Below are positions 10,070-20,950 of a DNA stretch of 22,922 nucleotides, one piece after another. Numbering within the stretch: the first letter of the stretch is position 1; each line of letters starts with the position of its first letter. The notes beneath the pieces were generated by a model. The model worked only from the letters and a program-made list of their open reading frames with translations. It made no database searches and was not told the DNA's origin. The stretch lies in assembly GCA_037176905.1 (NCBI GenBank), contig JBBBWG010009424.1, positions 1 through 22,922 on the forward strand. Direction: 5' to 3'. This stretch comes from Azolla pinnata (Eukaryota; Streptophyta; Polypodiopsida; Salviniales; Salviniaceae). A program made the position numbers and the translations under genes.

Positions 10070-10213
10070 GAGTAAGGGTTAGGGTTAAGCTCAGGAGCAG
10101 GGTGAGTTATGATCAAGCTTAAAGTTAGGGTTAGGGTAAGGTTGAGGACTAAGATTAGGGATAGGGTTAGGTGTACCAGATAGGGATAAACTAAGATTTG
10201 GGTTAGGGTTGCT
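10070..10213 (-). repeat. Telomere-like repeat cluster in the SnRK2 upstream region
   Basis: Scattered TTAGGG/GGGTTAGGG words appear on the + strand (ttagggttaggg at about 10125 and several degenerate copies), i.e. CCCTAA in the SnRK2 sense. The cluster begins about 45 bp upstream of the SnRK2 start codon, so it lies in the 5' leader or core promoter. Confidence 0.8.
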
Positions 10214-10540
10214 GCATCAGATTGCTGCAAGAGGAGCTTCAGTTACTGCCTTGGGTTTTTAGGCATTTGAGCATATTCTGAATGGAAAAGAAGATGAAGA
10301 TGAAGAAGATGCTGATGATGATGATGAAGAAGAAGAAGCAGGAAGCAGAGGGAGATGGAGAGATGGATCCATCTGTCATCTGAACAGGGTTGACCCTATA
10401 TTCACTGTTACCCTGATGGATTGGATTTCTTTTCTTCCTTTTCTTTCTTTCCTTTCCTTTTTTTTTTTTGTTCTTCTTGAAAGGGAAAGTTCATGATGAA
10501 GAAGGTTAGATTCTCTTTGCTTGTCCTGCTGTTTCTTGAT

Positions 10541-11190
10541 CCTCAAGAAAAGGGATCTCTGATTTTTGGCCCATTGGCCATGGCTATGGCCAAAAAAAAA
10601 CCTTCAAGAAAAAGGGTCTCTGATTTTGGCCCATTGGCCATGGCCAAAAAGCCTTCAAGAAAAGGGTCCTCTGATTTTGGAAAAGACTCTGATTTTGGCC
10701 ATGGCCATGGCCAAAAAACCCTTCAAGAAAAGAGTCTCTGATTTTGGAACCTTCAAGAAAAGAATCTCTGATTTTTGGAACCTTCAAGAAGAGGGTCTCT
10801 GATGTTGGAACCTTCAAAGAAAAGGCTCTGATTTTTGGCCATGGCCATGGCCAAAAACCTTCAAGAAAAGGGTCTCTGATTTTGGCCATGGCCAAAAAAC
10901 CTTCAAGAAAAGAGTCTCTGATTTTGGAATCTTCAAAGAAAAGGGTCTCTGATCTTGGCCATGGCCATGGCCAAAAAACCTTCAAGAAAAGAGTCTCTGA
11001 TTTTGGAGCCTTCAAAGAAAAGACTCTGATTTTGGCCATGGCCATGGCCAAAAAACCTTCAAAGAAAAGGGTCTCTGATTTTGGAACTTTCAAGAAAAGG
11101 GTCTCTGGTTTTGGCCATGGCCATGGCCAAAAGACCTTCAAGAAAAGAGTCTCTGATTTTGGCCCATTGGCCATGGCCAAAAACCTTCCA
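10541..11190. repeat. Tandem array with perfect GGCCAT palindromes
   Basis: About 16 copies of a 28-30 bp module (ccttcaagaaaag followed by ggtctctgattttgg, with variants) are joined directly or through a spacer. The spacer is one to three overlapping GGCCAT units followed by an A-run. The fullest spacer, TTGGCCATGGCCATGGCCAA, is a perfect 20-bp palindrome and occurs about five times (near 10696, 10837, 10957, 11033, 11112). Shorter forms (TTGGCCATGGCCAA, and TTGGCCCATTGGCCATGGCC) occur elsewhere. Because the unit lacks stop codons, long ORFs run through it on both strands; none has a domain and I do not call them genes. Confidence 0.9.
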
Positions 11191-11235
11191 CAACAGCATC
11201 CATGTTCATCATCTTCGACGCAAATCCTGAACCCT

Positions 11236-11391
11236 GAACCCCAAACCGCAACCAGAGAGAGACAGACAGTTGTCTTGAATGAAAGAAAGCAAAGATGGGT
11301 TCCACCATCACCAAATCCTAAACCCTAGGCTTCGAACCGCAATCGGAGGCAGAGAGACAGACAGCTGTTCTCGATGAAAGAAAGCAAAGAT
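11236..11391. repeat. Tandem duplication, ~95 bp period
   Basis: A segment with aaccgcaa, cagagagagacagacag and gaatgaaagaaagcaaagat (about 11236-11296) recurs at about 11331-11391. The final gaaagaaagcaaagat begins at 11281 and 11376. A cctaaaccctagg telomere-like word (about 11317) separates the copies. Confidence 0.8.
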
Positions 11392-11691
11392 CAGCTCCAG
11401 TGTCTCGTGATGATCGAATTCACGTGAAGCAGCACCAATCGCAAGGGGGGCTTCCGTAACGATCGACCCCAATAGCCATACACATACATGTAAGATGGTC
11501 TTTAGATCAAACACGCGTCTTGTCTCTGCATCTGGTACAGGGGCATCGTCAAGAATCTGCAGAATCGGCTTGGTAGGCCCAACCCTTTCTTCGAGCTTTT
11601 TCTTTTACGGTTTCTCCTTTGTGGTATAGACAGCCAGAGGCAGAAAGAGAGAATATTGTCCCATCTGGTCACCTTAATTTGTTCAAGCAAT

Positions 11692-11715
11692 TTAAGGTTT
11701 AGGGTTTAGGGTTTA
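11692..11715 (+). repeat. Short (TTTAGGG)n telomere-like run
   Basis: About three uninterrupted TTTAGGG-type units (ggtttagggtttagggttta) lie in the intergenic region. It is too short to be a telomere end and is flanked on both sides by ordinary sequence. Confidence 0.85.
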
Positions 11716-12755
11716 CATAAGCTATCTAGTGCTAGATACAGAAACTAATTTTTTTCTGTTGCTTTCGCGAATGTTCTCTCCGTTCTCGACCGTTACATCT
11801 AGAATCGATGAAAATATTTCACAATTGGGTATTCAAATTATCCTGATTTCATTGTTCAGTGCTCTAATCCGATCTGGAACTGCATTAATGTGGAATGAGC
11901 TCTTAAATCCGCATGCAATCGGTTAAAAATTAGTTCACAGTACAGAGCATGTTCCATCTATCCAATAAACCTGTTTGGGCATCATAAATTGTAACGAAAT
12001 TCGAAGAGCATATAGTTTAAGCAACTCAATTACGTGTTAATAAGAAGCTAAAGAGCTTGCATACCTCTAAAGAGCTTGATCCTCTAAGAAAAAAAAAACA
12101 CCACGATCAATGGAGGTCTTTTTTACAGAGGTGATATAATATCCATGTTACAATGGAATGCTTTTTGTATAATTGAGCTGTATTCTCCAGAAAACATTGT
12201 AAACAACTCTGCAGGCAATCAAAGGTATGGAGTGCAGTATCCCACAAAGATCAGCAGTCAATAAATATGTAATCAGTACCTACAAATCTAGAAGTGTTCG
12301 TTCTACCAATATTCTCCTGGTGGCCTGCATACATAAAAATTTAGAGATTGTATTAAAACTCTTAAAATGCAGGAACTTCAATCGAATTCTGAGATCATCA
12401 AACAAGTGATTCCAGTCTCAGAAAAGTTTACACGTAGGGCATACTTCACTCAATCATAATTGGGCATAAATAGTTTGGTGATCATGTTTGGGTTTTCAGA
12501 AATTAAGCTAGCCGTGTAGGGCATTTCAGTAATTGAGGTTGGTGAGTATTGTATTTCATTAGAATGGTTATCGGGTAGTTATTTAAGCGGGGCATTCTGG
12601 GCATCTGGAAACATGGAGAGGTGATTAAAAATATAGGCGAACTCACATGAGTACCATAGATTCCATGCAAATCTTATGAAGGTAATTTTTAGTTGTAGAC
12701 TTCGATTAAAGAAACTTACCTGATTCCCGAACATATCAGGACAACATAAGCTCCA

Positions 12756-15700
12756 TCAAAGTACATGGAATTGGGAGTATAAATTATCTCTCATCTTATA
12801 ATACTCCTCGCAAAGAGGACCTTCGAACACAATTTGCTGACTCTGCAATCAACATAAATCAACATAAATCTCAATCATGCAAAATAGACCTCTACTTAAA
12901 ATGATTTTCAGAGCTAATTTGTTCACCTTTTGGAGAGAGTCTCCTCCAACTTTTCTTACGGAGAAGTTTCCATCACATCGAAGAGCACCACCTGTGAATT
13001 CTGCCTACAAGACAGAAAGAGTAATGGTTGAATCTTAATGAAAGAGGATAATAGACTATTCAAAGATAGAAGCAACCATGAGACCTGAACTCCTTTTGAA
13101 GCTAGAAGCTGCTTAAAATCTGCAAGCTTAAGATCCCCAACAAAGACGGCCTTGTGTGGTGGGGGAAGTCCAGAATGAGGCAATAAGGGGAGAATGTCTT
13201 CTTCTTTGGATCCAACCTCCCCATCAACCCAAGCAAGCTCATAATCACCCAACTGTTCCCCGATTGTTTCAATGAGATATAGCACATCCGAATCACAAAC
13301 AGATTTTGATTATGGACCACACAACTGAATAGATTTAAATTTTCGTACCTTTCTGAATAAAACATTGCTCATTAACCTTTCGGTTAACCTCACCTGAAAT
13401 ATAAACACCTAGTTAGAAGACATCACTATAAGTTTTAAACTGAAATCTATGGTAGAAGTCATTATCACCTTGTAGGCACACAAATCAGAAGTAACATCAA
13501 CCGTTTCACCCAATTTCGGAGCAAATACATGGGAGACGTGTTTCAAGCTATGTTGCTTCAAATGCTCTGTTGCCTCTGCTGAGCCGTGAACTAAAACCTA
13601 TAATAACACAAAATATTATATTGAACAATGTTGAAATTTAGTCAATACAGACATCATCCATTGTCTGAATCTAGCAGCACTCTTTGAAATCAGCATCAAA
13701 TTTTATGTGGGTTGTTTGTCATTCATACTCAGTAGGCTTCCTTTTAACATTTGCAATGCTCTGGTGCTACTAACTACCAAGGCACAGTCGGCACATAAGG
13801 TCTGCTAGAGTGCTGCTCTCTACACAGATCTCCGCGCAAAGACAATAGTCTTTATACAAAGTCAATTTCAAAACTAACAAAAAGAAGAGCTGAAACATCA
13901 TTAGCTATGATCCTAAAAACTCCATCTTGACAAACATTAAGATACATATCAAAGAAAGAAAACGGGAATATGTATATCTACTCATTTCTATTTCTGGATC
14001 CAACAAATAAGTTTTGTACAACAGACTTACAAGCTTCAATGGGATAACATGTGCCAATATAGTCTTCACAGAGCGACCATCTGACCGTCCTTCAAAGTCC
14101 ATGTACAGTAAAGAGCAGCGAACTTGAACCTGTGCAAAATCGCACATGATCTAACACATATCTATATCACTGGATAATGTACAAGAACAAAGGAGTAAAT
14201 ATCTTACAAGAACATCATCAGATAAAACTTTCGAAGGTTTATCATTTAGCAACATTTCTTCTGTTTCTGCCTCTGTTTTTATGTCTCCATCTTTGTTCCC
14301 TGAAATCTGTAAGCAGGATTATGCTCAGGCCACTAATTACTCCAGATACAATAAGCACAGGCTAAACCAGAGGCTTATTTCTATCGTTTATTTACGCTTG
14401 TCATACTTCACTCACATGAGCAAGAGAGACGTCCATTGCATCATCTTCTTGCATCACAAAGTCGTCTGGATTTATAACCTCCCCATACTCATCCCACTCA
14501 CTAGTGTTTTCATGGAAAGGAAACATAGGTGCCACACATGATGGAGACAATTTGAATCCATCCATAAATACATGGCGATGTGCACTTCCAAAAAGTTCTG
14601 ATGAAGTAGCTACATTGAAAAATATTCAAAACTCTTAGTTCTTCATATCAGAGAACAAAAGCACCATATGCAGTCCATGCAGGCATTCAATAAAATAACA
14701 TATTTACATACATAAACTCTGTAAACACATACAATGAGCATACACATAAGAGAAGATGATGTGACCTCATATGTGTGTAAGCTTATCTAGTATATAAGAA
14801 AGTCAATCCAAACAGCTGTTAGCAACGAGATAATGTATGTGTATGCTCAAGGTTTAAACTAATAAAAGAAGATGCGCTCAACTCCAATGAGTCAATAGAC
14901 TTCAGTAGCAAGAAGCCATATTCCTACTTATGGTGGCTTAAATGAACAAAGTTCGAAGTAAACCTCTCATATCCATAATACCAGATTTTGTGGAATCCAT
15001 GTACTCGGTAAGATTGGTGACATGAAATGAAGTTCCTCTTCTAACAACTATGGTACACTGAGCATTTCAACCACAGTACCATTGAAAGCTCAGCTGCAAA
15101 GAACACAAAATGGGGCTACATTTTCTACATTAACTTATGTGTCAAAAATCTGAAATTTCATGGATATTCCATGGGTATAAAGCATACAGAAAATAAAGTA
15201 GCCAGACATAATATGGATATTCCATGGAAGATCAAGCTTGAAATAGTAAGAAGTTACATGACCCACTACATCTATGTGAGGCATTATAGCATCCTAGGCT
15301 TGAAATGCAAACACACGTGTAGCATACAAGGGTCACAGCATGCAGTCAGGTTCATTTCATTGGCAGATGTGGATCATCTGTAGGATAGATATGCAAACAT
15401 GCATCCAATATGAATGTGAATGATAAAAATAGATTGAGGATTCAGTGAACCTGACACAGATCGGCGTGTGCTTGCTTCAGACATATTTGAATCTGAAGAG
15501 GTTCCAGGTGGCCCAGATGATTGTGACGCCTTAACTTCCTCTTCTTGTGCTTTCATTGCAATTTCTGTTGCCTCTTTACTTAACCGGATTTGTTCTTCAT
15601 ATGCCTTTAATTCATCACCAGAGAGGGGGACCTTTCTGCTCAAAGTTACTTTTACAACTTTTGGAGCAGGTTCAGATTGGAGCAGCCGAGCTAGTGTCCC

Positions 15701-18700
15701 AAACTGTGATAAACGAAAGTCCCAAGGGATTCCTTTCAAGCTTAAACCGAAGTGTTTTTCATAAACAACATAGCTACACAATTGCTGTTTAAACTATATA
15801 TGTAATTAGCAAAATGCTGCAACAAAAGACAGTTCCGCAAACCTACACAACCTCACAATAACCATCTAAAACTAGACTTCCATTCAATCAATATCCAACA
15901 GTATCGACTTCAGAAGACCTTTTCAGCATGTAAAATGAGATCTTAATGTTGACCACAAAGAGAAATCATAATCACTATACTATAGTTGTACCTGTCCACG
16001 TTCAGTGAACAGAACCAAATTTTTGGAATCACTGGCCCATTCCACAAAAAGCTCCCTTGCAAATCCTGATTCTAAGCTTGACATCGATGCGAAAACCACC
16101 TAAGAACATTTAGATAGTGGATATGAATTTTGGGAGGACGACATACTCCTTTATCACATCAAAACTATGACTGACAGACATGAAATGAATTGTTGGATCA
16201 ACATATACATAATGCCAAAGAAACTTATTAGAAAGATACTAGTATAGGTATAAGCTTACAACAGTGAGTAGTGAATTTCTGATTTTTTCCTTCTTTCAAT
16301 TTGTCAATAGAGATATCACATAAACAATAATTAAATAACTCAAAATCTGCAATCATGTCCATTCAATCAAAATTCACCTTTGGACCAGGAGGCAATGCTT
16401 CAAACTTTTTCTTAGATGAGCATAACTGGAAACACCTATAAATTCCAAGCCAAACTAAACATCAAAATCCGTCTTTATACAAAACAATCACAAATCACTT
16501 GTAAAACATAACATGCAATGCTTGATGCAAAGACTGCAAAACATAACATGTAATGCTTGATGCAACCCCCTACTTCAACTGAAAAGCATTTTCCCGACTT
16601 TGTTCAAAAGATTTTGCTATCGCATCACTCATCCACTCCAGCAAACTTTTCGCAAACTCTATGGTGCTGACAGATGTATATGTCAAGAACACAAGAGGGT
16701 AATCAAAGCCTTGAGAAGACCAATACTGCATAAACATATGCAAAAAAGCCTTAGAACCACTTCAGAGATAATTATGTACCAAGTGAAAATATATCAAGAA
16801 AACTCCATACTTGATCTAAATGTAATATCAGCTCAAGGGCACGTCCTGCTGTATCAATCGGAAGCAATACATTACCACCTGCTCTGAGTACTTTCATTAT
16901 AGCATCTGGAAGCATGAAAAAAGAACGACAAACTCTGAGATATACAGGTTAAATAATTGAAAACAAAGTGTTTGCAACTTAATATAGAAAACAAACGAAA
17001 CAACCGGAATAGAATGAAATTAGATAGGATAAAATTTGCAAAATGTAATCATACTAAAATACTCAAAAAAGTGAAACTAAGCATGCAATTTTGAGCCAAA
17101 GATAATATTAACTAAAGTGTTTGTGTTGTCATGTGACATAGGCTGCATCAGAGGAAACCAGTTTAGAACCCGAATTACACTTCCATCATGGTTAGATGGA
17201 AATATATTCATAGATAGTACATTCTGCCATTGCCATAAGATTTCTGAATTCACACTGAATCATACTAAAAAAGAAAACTGCAAACAGAAAGGACAAGAGA
17301 AGGACAAAAGGGAACGAAACATTGCTGTTGGGAAGGTCAAAAAAATGATGAAACTAATGGCTATTCAATATTAATCTTCTATATGTTACAAATATATGCA
17401 GTATAATGGATCCAAGATTGACATGAATTTTTGCCCACAGATCACATCGTTGATATCTGTGTTCCAATAAAATAGACTGAACACCATTTTATCCATAAAC
17501 TGTAGAACGGAGACATGTACAAATTTTGTGATACATACCTGTCCTCTTCTAACGAAGATTTTCAAATTTTTGAAATGACCATCTTATGAATATGAGGTCG
17601 ACTGGCTTCCTAGATCAATCAGACCTTATGGATCTAAGCATGATTTCATTCTTATACTATATAAATGTCTTAAACAAGAAACTAGTGTCTACATTATCCA
17701 AAGGTGCAAGCCAACATTTCTCACAGTGGATTGTATCCAGGGATATGGATATAAGGAAGCCAATCTACAAATAGCATCTCTTTCTAGGGCCGAACAGCTG
17801 AGAAAATTACCCAAAAATTCTTGATCTCGCTGCCGCCGCACAGGTTGATTATTGAGTGCATTATAAGCATCTGTTATAAGCACAGCTGGGCGTATAAATG
17901 ACTCCAAAACTGTCCCATTCAAGTGCCTGCATATGAAAAAAATTCAATGCTGCAGATTTCTGGTGCGCACGCAATGAATATTTTACCTTTCTTTCCGATG
18001 GTTGAAATCAACAGCATAAATGATATCTTCAGTGTCCTTTGTAATTTTCCATATTGTACCCCCTAGAAGGTGTCCTGCTGCATATGGTGTGATGGTAATC
18101 CCCTCTCCTTTTCCTGATCATTGACCAGGAAGTTAACATATGCATCTTTAATCATGAGTCAAGATATTTTGTGAGCATTTAAATATGTACAAAATCCAGA
18201 TGTAAAGCTACTAGCTTTTGCTAGACCTCAAACAACAAAATTGCTTTTAATACCTTTTGACATCCAAAAGAGTCTAAGATTAAGATCAAACAGAAATTAA
18301 TCAAATAGAAGGACATTAACTTCTGCAGGGGGCAAAATAACCTATGGAACCAGAGTTACAGCCATCGGGTGATACCTGATATAAGTTGGATAAAAGTAAA
18401 GGAGATATAACTATAACGCAAGAGATAACCACAACCACATGGAACCAAAGTTCAGAATAATAGAGCTGAGTAATGATTCAGATAATTAAAAAATTATCTC
18501 AAATATAAGTTGAGCACGGATCAATACTATCAAACAATTAGGCTTATATCATTAATGAGAAGCTTGAATTACTAATGCAAAGGACGGATTTCTGGATGAA
18601 CATGGGGAAAGTGTATAAACATTCTAGAAATAGGCATACACTTCCAACAGTGCAAAGCTAAAAATTACAAGAGTAGCGAATCAATTTCTGGACAGAGATG

Positions 18701-20699
18701 GGGTGTTTAGTACGGCATGTGGATGTGTTAAGATGGGATTATATATCACCGAAATAAAACTGCTGCATTACCAAATCAGCTATTTCGCCTCAAAAAACAG
18801 TTTTCTACTAACCAGAAAATATCGTGAATGTATGTTCGTCCGTAACTATATCTATGGAAACTGAAAATATCTCATATCAACCTCACTAGGGCAAACTGCT
18901 CTAGATTTAGATCCAACATCTAGATGGCATTTACAACCAATGTTGATTTCTTGTAGACATATGATGACATGACCTGTTAGTCACTTTAATAAATTTACTA
19001 ACTCACCACTGCTAAAAGGAGACAAGTATACAACTATTTATCTGTGTGTACAATACAATTTATATATGAAAGTGAAGAACAAGACAAAATGAGAAAGATA
19101 TAATTATAAAAATCTAATAAGAATAGGAAGATTCTTAACAAATAATACATGCCTGAAAATGGAAGATGTTGAGAGTATGTCATGGCTACACAATTCTGAA
19201 AGGCAGCATCTATGTCATCCATGTTGAACAGGTCAAAGTTTGACACAGCCTGTCAAGCCCAACTTTAAACTCAATTCAGTTGTTTCGTATGTTTGTTCAT
19301 AAACCAGTAAATTGTAAACATTCTTGCCTTCCTTGCCAGAAAATGATCGTACATATACATGAGGCCCATTTTGTTGACAGGCCGAGTGCAATAAATAGGA
19401 GCTGAAAGACCAAGTTTTTTCACTGCATAGGGCAAAGCGCCAAGGTGGAGAGTATCTGGATGAGAAAGCAGCACAGCATCCACAGTAGAGGCCACTCTGA
19501 AACGTATTAAACAAAAAAGCACATATAATAAACAAATATTGCAGAATATTCCAAATAAGTGCTCTTAAAAATTTCCATATAGGAAACTCGCTCCAGAACT
19601 AAGGTCTGAAAAAAACGAAAGTTGTTATCGACTTCCCATCTGAAGGCCTGAAGATCTCTCTTCCAGAAAGATAGTACATTGAAGACAACACCCACTTGAA
19701 AATATTAATTGCTAGAAAATTTGCATTACCATCAACCAAAAAAGCACCCAGAAAAAAAGTTAAAGAAGCCATGTATTTGGAATTAAAAAGACAGATTTAG
19801 TGTTTGTAAATGGGCATAACAAACGCTAGCATACTAATTGCAAAACTTTGGATCTAAGATGAACTAAGAGAGCATTCAACAAATCCTTATAATACTAGAC
19901 ATTCGTGTTTGTGCATTGAGCATCCCAATCGTTCTGGAGGAATGCTTGCTCATAAATCTTGTCTGCTGGTTGGAATCACACGCAAGACAGATCTTTATTG
20001 TTCAAATTCTGTATTGTATGTAAGACATCTTCTATAAATATCCAACACCAATGGTTTTCCATAATGTACAAAGATGACGCCCTAAACAGGAGATGCCTCT
20101 AGCACACTCTCTCTCGGTCATATTTGACCTCTGAAGATGGTAATATCGTCAAACATGATCCTTTACACATGCATAATCACATTGCCAGTTTCTTCTTTTG
20201 ATCACAAAAGGACAAAGATGCATATAACCCTGAAAGTATGCGTACATTTACAGAAAACAGAAGCCCACACTGCATCCAAGGTAAGGATTTCATTCACATT
20301 TCAGTGAGAAACACTCATTGTAATATTGTCCTATGATGTAGAACATCAATTTCAAAATTTATTACAACTTTAAATGCCTAAATTCTGCTAAGGTATACAG
20401 CTTCAGAGTTGAACATTGATCAGGAAAATTCTATTTTTTAGCAATGAGGGGCCATGGTTTCACGCATGGTTATTGCTGCCATTACAAAGGTGTAGAACTG
20501 TATGAGAAGAATGCGGAATCCAGAGATGAGTTTTGTGAAAGAATACTGACTTGGCGAGGGGTTGCAAGGCATCAATGTTGAGGCGATCGTCCCAGCCACA
20601 GTCGAGAAGAAAGCGAAATCCATCGACATCAAGAAGGTAGCAGAGATGGCTCTCTGAGTATACACCGCTCAGAGGTGTGAGCTGTACGCTAGTTCCCAT
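12756..20699 (-). CDS. CPSF100: CPSF100 / CPSF2, mRNA 3'-end cleavage and polyadenylation subunit
   Basis: Complete 18-exon gene, 740 aa (Arabidopsis CPSF100 has 739). Exons: 20699-20551, 19496-19328, 19249-19153, 18113-17987, 17926-17811, 16905-16811, 16725-16574, 16435-16378, 16099-15992, 15703-15451, 14609-14416, 14306-14208, 14129-14031, 13597-13469, 13393-13349, 13252-13085, 13004-12927, 12842-12756. The product is the non-catalytic partner of the CPSF73 endonuclease in the nuclear cleavage/polyadenylation complex. The start [14 protein letters not shown], a degenerate metallo-beta-lactamase motif [14 protein letters not shown] (61-74) lacking the HxHxDH of CPSF73, the beta-CASP part with [19 protein letters not shown], and the C-terminal YEGRSDGRS-like and SQFHVL ends all match the family. 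Introns 2 and 3 fit only as GC-AG (see findings). Exon 8 starts at 16435 to keep frame and family length, not at the nearer cag. No residue loss suggests a pseudogene. Confidence 0.95.
16503..16566. repeat. 35-bp tandem duplication in CPSF100 intron 7
   Basis: aaaacataacatgcaatgct at 16503 recurs as aaaacataacatgtaatgct at 16538. Both copies continue tgatgcaa. The second copy ends within 10 bp of the intron 7 donor (16573). Confidence 0.9.
18114..19152 (-). other. CPSF100 intron 3 (1039 bp, GC-AG)
   Basis: The donor reads TCAG|GCATGT and the acceptor ends gatcag at 18114. Joining gives ..[15 protein letters not shown].., which matches the family without gaps. The intron is AT-rich; I see no further gene, repeat or RNA feature in it. 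Intron 1 (19497-20550) and intron 5 (16906-17810) are likewise featureless. Confidence 0.75.
19250..19327 (-). other. CPSF100 intron 2 (78 bp, GC-AG)
   Basis: The donor reads AGGAAG|GCAAGA and the acceptor is gggcttgacag at 19250. Joining gives [16 protein letters not shown], in frame and aligned with the family. Retention of this intron would introduce an in-frame TGA. Confidence 0.78.
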
Positions 20700-20950
20700 G
20701 GAGCTTCTTTCTCTCCGGACTCGCTCTTAGTGTCCTTCCTCCTCCTTTGCCTACTCCGGTTCTTCTTAGGATTTCATTATCCTCCTCCTTCTTCTTCGCT
20801 TCTTCTCCTTCTCCTTCTCCTCTTCCACCTTGTTAGTACGTCTTACGCCTTCGTTTTCTTTGGTTCTTGTTCTCCTCCTTCCTTCTTCCTTCCTTCCTTC
20901 CTTCCTTCCTTCCTTCCTTCCTCCTCCTCCTCCTCTTCTTCTTCTTTTCA
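20700..20950 (-). promoter_or_regulatory. Polypurine leader/promoter tract of CPSF100
   Basis: From just upstream of the CPSF100 start, the + strand is strongly pyrimidine-rich (CTT, CTC and TTCC repeats), including a pure (TTCC)n run at about 20886-20922 followed by (CTC)n(CTT)n to about 20948. In the gene sense this is a GAAGG/GAGGA-type purine tract, probably in the 5' UTR or core promoter. I see no clear TATA box. Confidence 0.65.

Larger units (their letters stand above)
10025..12755. other. Intergenic region between SnRK2 5' end and CPSF100 3' end
   Basis: It should contain the SnRK2 promoter and 5' leader (left part, - strand) and the CPSF100 3' UTR (right part). Contents: telomere-like repeats, a GAA/GAT-rich stretch (about 10282-10340), the palindromic array, a 95-bp duplication, and further telomere-like words. 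From about 11730 to 12755 I see only AT-rich sequence with short meaningless ORFs and no gene. Confidence 0.75.

Noticed and set aside
10541-11190. CRISPR-like array
   Set aside because: There are no unique spacers, the units vary and are joined directly, and the host is a plant. It is a tandem repeat with palindromic linkers.
10493-11328. Long ORFs on both strands through the palindromic array
   Set aside because: The translations are just the repeat unit (for example RVSDFGHGHGQK) with no globular part, and both strands are open for the same reason.
19250-19327. CPSF100 as a pseudogene because canonical GT donors are missing
   Set aside because: With GC donors all 18 exons join in frame to a 740-residue protein of normal family length, without stops.
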